A stretch of DNA of 5,204 nt from Cellvibrionales bacterium UBA2511 (GTDB taxonomy: Bacteria; Pseudomonadota; Gammaproteobacteria; Pseudomonadales; Porticoccaceae): NCBI GenBank assembly GCA_002341315.1, contig DDNV01000063.1, positions 30,200 through 35,403 of the forward strand, read 5' to 3'. Shown one piece after another: positions 4,591-5,204 of the stretch (position 1 is the stretch's first letter; each line of letters opens with the position of its first letter). Position numbers and translations under genes: made by a program. The notes beneath the pieces were generated by a model. It did no database searches. It saw only the letters and a program-made list of their open reading frames with translations, and was not told where the DNA came from.

Positions 4591-5204
4591 ATAAATATAC
4601 CGCTGAAGATATTGAAGTTCTCACAGGCCTCGACCCGGTCAGAAAGCGCCCGGGGATGTACACGGATACCTCCCGTCCGAATCATCTGGCCCAGGAGGTC
4701 GTCGACAACAGTGTCGATGAAGCCCTTGCCGGTCACGCCAGTAAAATCGATGTCACACTCTACCGGGACGGCTCGCTTTCCGTGGCTGACAACGGCCGTG
4801 GCATGCCCGTGGATATTCATCCCGAGCAGGGGTTACCGGGGGTTGAGGTGATCCTTGCCACGCTGCACGCGGGGGGCAAATTTTCCAACAAAAATTATCA
4901 GTTCTCCGGCGGTCTGCACGGAGTGGGTGTTTCGGTGGTCAATGCATTATCCAGCAAGCTGGAGGTGACGATTCGCCGTGATGGCCGGGTTTATCGCATG
5001 GGTTTTGCCGGTGGTGACAAGGTTTCTGACCTGGCAGTGGTGGACAGTTGTGGCCAGCGCAATACGGGTACCGAGCTGCGTTTTTTACCGGATCCGAAAT
5101 ACTTTGATACCGTCAAATACTCGGTTTCCCGCTTGCGGCATGTGCTGCGAGCCAAAGCGGTGCTCTGTGCGGGGTTAACGGTAAATTTTACCGACGAGAA
5201 CAGC
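4587..5204 (+). CDS. parE: DNA topoisomerase IV subunit B, N-terminal part (partial)
   Basis: The first 206 codons are visible; the gene continues past the right edge (E. coli ParE has 630 residues). ParE is the ATPase subunit of topoisomerase IV, which with ParC unlinks daughter chromosomes. The GHKL ATPase site is intact: E37-x-x-D40-N41-S-x-D44-E45, D68-N-G-R-G-M-P74 with D68 the expected adenine-binding Asp, the glycine-rich lid GGLHGVGVSVVNALS (108-122), and NTGTELRF (159-166) with Thr162. EVLTGLDPVRKRPGMYTDT (10-28) and RPNHL (30-34) match E. coli ParE and separate it from GyrB, which is the main alternative. The ATG overlaps the yqiA stop (ATGA); GGGG at 4579-4582 is a weak ribosome site 4 nt upstream, consistent with coupled translation. 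The quinolone-determining part of ParE lies outside the window. Confidence 0.96.
   Translation, partial: MNKYTAEDIEVLTGLDPVRKRPGMYTDTSRPNHLAQEVVDNSVDEALAGHASKIDVTLYRDGSLSVADNGRGMPVDIHPEQGLPGVEVILATLHAGGKFSNKNYQFSGGLHGVGVSVVNALSSKLEVTIRRDGRVYRMGFAGGDKVSDLAVVDSCGQRNTGTELRFLPDPKYFDTVKYSVSRLRHVLRAKAVLCAGLTVNFTDENS

Noticed and set aside
4612..4851. Open frames on both strands inside the start of parE
   Set aside because: The ParE frame from 4587 is unbroken to the edge and carries complete ATPase motifs, so the others are shadows.
1..5204. Mobile element, CRISPR array, toxin-antitoxin pair or defence island
   Set aside because: All coding space is filled by intact housekeeping genes in a conserved order. 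There are no long repeats, transposase or integrase motifs, or regular spacers.

Overview
The window is an ordinary piece of a gammaproteobacterial chromosome. It carries the conserved neighbourhood tolC / nudF - DUF1249 (yqiB) - cpdA - yqiA - parE, which also occurs in Escherichia coli. The proteins align well, from memory, with their E. coli counterparts, but not closely enough for an enterobacterium. GC looks moderate, somewhat above 50%. The 3' end of waaA sits next to tolC, whereas in pseudomonads I recall thiC there. A marine or environmental gammaproteobacterium (for example a Cellvibrionales or Pseudomonadales relative) is a guess, not a result.

Layout: positions 1-230 are the 3' end of waaA (+), the Kdo transferase of lipid A-core synthesis. 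It converges on tolC (-, 208-1623), and the two coding ends overlap by 23 bp. A divergent intergenic region (1624-1918) follows, with an extended -10 promoter candidate for tolC, a weaker candidate for nudF and three inverted repeats. On the + strand come nudF (1919-2524), a DUF1249 gene (2596-3054) and cpdA (3106-3903), closely spaced and probably co-transcribed. A 105-bp gap holds the best promoter of the window (perfect TATAAT) inside a symmetric element. Then yqiA (4009-4590) overlaps parE by 4 nt (ATGA); parE runs off the right edge.

Functionally, the left part concerns the outer envelope: WaaA for lipopolysaccharide and TolC as the outer-membrane channel of efflux and type I secretion. 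The middle operon contains two enzymes that both yield AMP: NudF hydrolyses ADP-ribose and CpdA hydrolyses cAMP. Between them lies a conserved gene of unknown function. The right part couples a small esterase-like alpha/beta hydrolase (YqiA) to topoisomerase IV subunit B.

I found no mobile element, CRISPR array, RNA gene, broken gene or foreign-looking island, and nothing I would call a new system. The points worth a second look are small: unexplained dyads at three promoters, a hexanucleotide repeat in a predicted surface loop of TolC, a perfect 16-bp palindrome at the waaA/tolC convergence, and non-standard residues in CpdA.
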